A DNA stretch of 64,000 bases, taken from Nitrospira sp. SG-bin2 (GTDB lineage: Bacteria > Nitrospirota > Nitrospiria > Nitrospirales > Nitrospiraceae). The stretch's first letter is position 1, and each line of letters begins with the position of its first letter. The notes beneath the pieces were generated by a model, which was not told the origin of the DNA, did not search any database, and was given only the letters and a program-made list of their open reading frames with translations. Below are positions 61,045 to 64,000 of the stretch, in pieces. Position numbers and translations under genes: made by a program. Location: contig LVWT01000017.1 of assembly GCA_002083405.1 (NCBI GenBank), positions 124,001 through 188,000 of the forward strand. The letters are read 5' to 3'.

Positions 61045-61872
61045 ATGGCACATCTTGTTGATATCGGTTCCTTCAAAGCCGGCCAGGGGCAGCCGCCCTT
61101 TCTGATCGCGGGGCCCTGTGTCATCGAGAGTGAGCAACTCGTGATGGAGACGGCGGGCCGCATCGCCGAAATCACGAAATCTCTCGGGATCCCCTATATC
61201 TTCAAGTCTTCATTCGACAAGGCCAACCGAACGTCCATCAAGTCCTTTCGGGGTCCGGGCATCGAAAAGGGGATGGCCATACTCAAGAGCGTACGGGACC
61301 ATGTCGGCTGTCCGGTCTTGACCGATGTTCATACGGAAGAACAGGCGACTGAGGCTGGAAAGGTCGTGGATGTGCTCCAAATTCCAGCCTTCCTGTGCCG
61401 GCAGACGGACTTACTGATTGCCGCAGCGAATACCGGAAAAGTTGTGAACGTGAAGAAAGGCCAGTTTCTCTCTCCGATCGAAATGGGCAATGCGGTCAAG
61501 AAGGTGGAGGAGTGCGGCAGCCGGCGTATCCTCCTGACCGAGCGTGGGTCTTCGTTCGGCTACAACAATTTGGTCGTCGATATGCGGTCCTTTCCTATCT
61601 TGCGGAGTTTCGGCTATCCCGTGGTGTTCGATGCGACTCATAGTGTCCAGTTGCCCGGCGGGGGGGGCACGAAATCCAGCGGCCAACGCGAGTTCGTGGA
61701 GCCGTTGGCCTGCGCTGCGGCCGGGGCCGGTGTCGATGGATTTTTCATGGAAGTGCATCCGAATCCGGATGAGGCTTTGTCGGACGGACCAAACATGGTA
61801 CCGTTGCATCAATTGAAGTCACTGTTGGAACGGATCCTGCGCATATGCGACGCGACAAAACCGAGACCATAA
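61045..61872 (+). CDS. kdsA: Kdo-8-phosphate synthase
   Basis: Condenses PEP with arabinose 5-phosphate. 275 residues. FLIAGPCVIESEQLVMETAG, FKSSFDKANRTSIKSFRGPG, QIPAFLCRQTDLLIAAANTG, VVNVKKGQFLSP, DATHSVQLPGGGG and FFMEVHPNPDEALSDGPNM are diagnostic. The metal-site Cys at AGPCVIES suggests the metal-dependent class, which should be tested. ATG 61045 has no strong ribosome site. It overlaps kdsD by 28 bases. Confidence 0.95.
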   Translation: MAHLVDIGSFKAGQGQPPFLIAGPCVIESEQLVMETAGRIAEITKSLGIPYIFKSSFDKANRTSIKSFRGPGIEKGMAILKSVRDHVGCPVLTDVHTEEQATEAGKVVDVLQIPAFLCRQTDLLIAAANTGKVVNVKKGQFLSPIEMGNAVKKVEECGSRRILLTERGSSFGYNNLVVDMRSFPILRSFGYPVVFDATHSVQLPGGGGTKSSGQREFVEPLACAAAGAGVDGFFMEVHPNPDEALSDGPNMVPLHQLKSLLERILRICDATKPRP

Positions 61873-62873
61873 AACCGGCTGCTCAACCGGTTGCCAAGTC
61901 CGTCAAAGGCCAGGAGAGTCTTGACGAAGGGAGGCGTGTGCTGGCAATCGAAGCCCGCGCCGTCCAGACATTGATCGGCCGGTTGGACGCGACGTTCGCC
62001 AAGGCTGTGGATCTGCTGGCTCGCTGTAAGGGGAAGGTCGTCGTATCGGGCATGGGGAAGTCCGGTTTGATCGGTCAGAAGATCGCCGCCACGTTGGCCA
62101 GCACCGGCACCTCGTCGTTTTTTCTCCATCCTGCCGAAGGCGTGCATGGAGATCTCGGCATGTTGGCCCGCCGCGATGCCTTGATCGCGATTTCCAATAG
62201 CGGCGAGACTCAGGAGTTGCTCCAGTTGCTTCCCTACGTGGAGCGCATGAGTATTCCGGTGATCGGCCTCACAGGACGGATGGATTCCACCTTGGGCAAA
62301 CACTGCGATGTCGTTTTGGATGTGTCGGTGGAGGAAGAGGCCTGTCCGATGGGGTTGGCGCCCACCGCGAGCACCACGGCAACGCTGGCTCTCGGCGATG
62401 CGCTGGCGGTGGCCTTGTTGCAGAAGCGCGGATTCAAGGAAGAGGACTTTGCGCGGTTCCATCCGGGCGGCACGCTGGGACGCCGGTTGCTGGTGAAGGT
62501 CAAGGATGTGATGCATGCGGGACCTGAAATTCCGATCGTCCAGCACTCCGTCGGGGGCATGGCGGCGATGCTCGAAATGACGGCCAAGAAACTCGGCATG
62601 ACGATCGTCGTCGATGAGGGCGATGCGTTGCTGGGCGTGATTACAGACGGCGATTTACGGCGGTTTATCCAACGCGGGACGGATTTGGTGAGTGCGACGG
62701 CCGGAGAGCTTGCCTCGCGGGATCCTAAAACCATCGGACCCGACGATTTGGCCGCCAAAGCGGTGGAAATGATGGAGCGCTTTTCGATCACGACGCTTGT
62801 GGTGACCGAAGGCGACCGGGACATCCGGGGCGTGGTCCATCTGCATGACTTGTTGAAGAACGGGATTGTCTGA
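61845..62873 (+). CDS. kdsD: D-arabinose 5-phosphate isomerase
   Basis: Makes arabinose 5-phosphate for KdsA. 342 residues: SIS domain (VVVSGMGKSGLIGQKIAATL, AISNSGETQELLQLL, GLAPTASTTATLALGDALAV) then two CBS domains (RLLVKVKDVMHAGPEIPIVQ and VEMMERFSITTLVVTEGDRD). The N-terminal 25 residues are basic and probably disordered. Followed after 2 bases by pgsA. Confidence 0.94.
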   Translation: MRRDKTETIKPAAQPVAKSVKGQESLDEGRRVLAIEARAVQTLIGRLDATFAKAVDLLARCKGKVVVSGMGKSGLIGQKIAATLASTGTSSFFLHPAEGVHGDLGMLARRDALIAISNSGETQELLQLLPYVERMSIPVIGLTGRMDSTLGKHCDVVLDVSVEEEACPMGLAPTASTTATLALGDALAVALLQKRGFKEEDFARFHPGGTLGRRLLVKVKDVMHAGPEIPIVQHSVGGMAAMLEMTAKKLGMTIVVDEGDALLGVITDGDLRRFIQRGTDLVSATAGELASRDPKTIGPDDLAAKAVEMMERFSITTLVVTEGDRDIRGVVHLHDLLKNGIV

Positions 62874-62875
62874 CG

Positions 62876-63472
62876 ATGAATCGCGTGTTGGAAACCTGGA
62901 AAGAAATCGGGCAGGATTCGCTGAATCTGCCGAATTTTCTTACGCTTGTCCGGATCCTTTTGATTCCGGTCTTCGTCGTGATCTTCCTGGCGCCGACGCC
63001 GGATCGGTCGTTGCTCGCCGCCGTCATATTTACCGTCGCCGCCGTGACGGACTTGCTGGATGGATACATTGCTCGCCGAACCGGACAGGTGACGAAGCTC
63101 GGTAAGTTGCTTGATCCGCTCGCGGATAAGCTGCTGGTGTTGTCGGCGCTGATCCTCCTCGTCAACATCGACCGTGTCAGCGCCGTGGTGGCGCTGCTCA
63201 TCATTGCGCGGGAACTGGCCGTGACCGGCATCCGCGCCATCGCCGCCGGAGAACGCCTGATCATCGCAGCGGAAGTTACGGGCAAGTACAAGATGGCGCT
63301 GCAAGTTATTGCGATCGTCCTGCTGATTCTGGAAGGGACGGGCCTGGCGGAACTTGGCAATCTGCACCTGGCCGGCACGGGGACGCTGTATCTGTCTTTG
63401 ATGCTTGGATATATTTCCGGTGGTCAGTATGTGTGGAGCTTTTGGAAGCAGGTGGTCGCGAAAGGTCTGTAG
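62876..63472 (+). CDS. pgsA: CDP-diacylglycerol-glycerol-3-phosphate 3-phosphatidyltransferase
   Basis: First step of phosphatidylglycerol synthesis, in the inner membrane. 198 residues with several hydrophobic helices. The CDP-alcohol phosphotransferase motif is complete: DLLDGYIARRTGQVTKLGKL followed by LDPLADKLL. NLPNFLTLVRILLIPVFVVI is the family N-terminus. Last gene of the lepA operon; a palindrome follows directly. Confidence 0.94.
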   Translation: MNRVLETWKEIGQDSLNLPNFLTLVRILLIPVFVVIFLAPTPDRSLLAAVIFTVAAVTDLLDGYIARRTGQVTKLGKLLDPLADKLLVLSALILLVNIDRVSAVVALLIIARELAVTGIRAIAAGERLIIAAEVTGKYKMALQVIAIVLLILEGTGLAELGNLHLAGTGTLYLSLMLGYISGGQYVWSFWKQVVAKGL

Positions 63473-63473
63473 T

Positions 63474-63640
63474 CAGGATGTTGAAACTAGACCCCAGCTT
63501 TGTTCTCGCATCGTTCAGACCCTCAACATACCCAATCGGGAGAGAGCTGCACCTGCTGCTCGGGGTGGGTGGGTGAGAAGGATTATGCCTCGGCCCTTCA
63601 CTCGCTGCGGCCTCGCTGGATGTCTAGTTTGAACATCCTG
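63474..63640. repeat. Intergenic palindrome with near-perfect ends
   Basis: CAGGATGTTGAAACTAGAC (63474-63492) faces GTCTAGTTTGAACATCCTG (63622-63640); 18 of 19 positions pair. The 129-base interior varies from the other family members. It is a candidate terminator of the lepA operon. Confidence 0.78.
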
Positions 63641-63706
63641 TAGTACGTTGGATTGGACTCCTCAATCAACTCTCTCTGTCATTGACTGTCACCAGGCGGG
63701 CCTGAC

Positions 63707-64000
63707 ATGGGTTTGAAATGCCGGGCCGTCCGCCGAACGCTACTCGCACAGCAGATCGTTGTCTGTATCAGCCTTTCCTTCCTCGGCATAGCCTGCACAG
63801 AGAGCAACACGCCTCCGCAAATAGAAGCCTATGCCTATTCGAGTGCTCCGGCAACGGTCCGCTGTGAGACGGGCGCGCGGAACGGCCGGGCCGGCGCAAA
63901 CGACGGGGAAGCCTCCGCTGAAGGTCTTCGCTATCATGTACGCACCCCGTCCAATTACGACGCGACGATCGCACATCCTCTGTTGATGGTCTATGCCGCA
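63707..64000 (+). CDS. Lipoprotein, probable esterase/PHB-depolymerase-like (partial)
   Basis: The frame is open from ATG 63707 to the window edge, giving 98 residues. It has a lipoprotein signal (VVCISLSFLGIAC, lipobox GIAC), a disordered linker, then GLRYHVRTPSNYDATIAHPL and LMVYAA. This last block resembles the first strands of LpqC/feruloyl-esterase-type alpha/beta hydrolases. The catalytic residues would lie beyond the window, so the enzyme class is tentative. Confidence 0.6.
   Translation, partial: MGLKCRAVRRTLLAQQIVVCISLSFLGIACTESNTPPQIEAYAYSSAPATVRCETGARNGRAGANDGEASAEGLRYHVRTPSNYDATIAHPLLMVYAA

Overview
The window looks like chromosomal DNA of a Gram-negative bacterium of the Nitrospirota, most likely Nitrospira or a close relative. 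I infer this from the pathway mix and from memory of gene order, not from a search. There are Kdo and heptose genes for lipopolysaccharide (rfaE1, kdsB, kdsA, kdsD), a His-rich SmbP-type metal-binding protein of the kind known from nitrifiers, a class 1A PyrD, tandem B12-binding radical SAM proteins, and many intergenic palindromes. GTG and TTG starts are common. The DNA is moderately GC-rich and densely coded.

Layout. 1-7.5 kb: a TPR protein, the aroQ-efp-accB-accC operon behind a clear sigma70-type promoter, and a MacA/MacB-type efflux set. 7.7-10.3 kb (minus strand): an unusual HTH-MraZ-RusA operon, then FmdB and ComF. 10.4-15.3 kb: an ABC ATPase, pyrD, a single-domain LuxR-type regulator and a large FtsX-type permease. 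15.4-22.8 kb: a PilZ protein, tRNA-Met(CAT), an SDR enzyme, a TPMT-type methyltransferase, an AI-2E family transporter, small membrane and periplasmic proteins, a universal stress protein, SmbP and a 2OG-Fe(II) oxygenase. 17.9-28.8 kb has the marks of an accessory region: three copies of one 137-bp inverted-repeat element, a second mini-element family, an IS30 remnant, a toxin-antitoxin pair whose toxin is cut by one of these elements, a detached 136-bp piece of smbP, an orphan ImmA-type peptidase and an archaemetzincin-like protein without its metal site.

29-41 kb: two tandem B12-binding radical SAM proteins, then housekeeping and redox genes (PhzF, a zinc-containing oxidoreductase, a CBS protein, MoaB, a thioredoxin-like [2Fe-2S] ferredoxin, a GGCT-like protein, a Rieske ferredoxin, an HNH nuclease, a sirohaem synthase domain and a thiamine-binding YkoF-like protein). 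Palindromic repeats separate many of them. 41-52.4 kb: a long pyrimidine operon, pyrR-pyrB-pyrC-DUF4149-carA-sppA-M48 peptidase-carB-greA and a SAM-hydroxide adenosyltransferase. Its leader holds a consensus promoter, a PyrR-binding loop, an antiterminator and an intrinsic terminator. 52.4-54.5 kb (minus): bioA and an unknown gene. 54.8-63.5 kb: lepA-lepB-rfaE1-kdsB-pyrG-kdsA-kdsD-pgsA behind a near-perfect promoter, joining protein export, Kdo/heptose synthesis, CTP supply and phospholipid synthesis. The window ends inside a lipoprotein that resembles an esterase.

The parts fit together well. PyrB, PyrC, CarA, CarB and PyrD make UMP, and PyrG turns UTP into CTP, which KdsB (CMP-Kdo) and PgsA (via CDP-diacylglycerol) need. 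The most notable features are the complete PyrR attenuator outside the Gram-positives, the non-autonomous element family with visible insertion damage, the radical SAM pair with CX4CX2C cluster motifs, and the dead metzincin.
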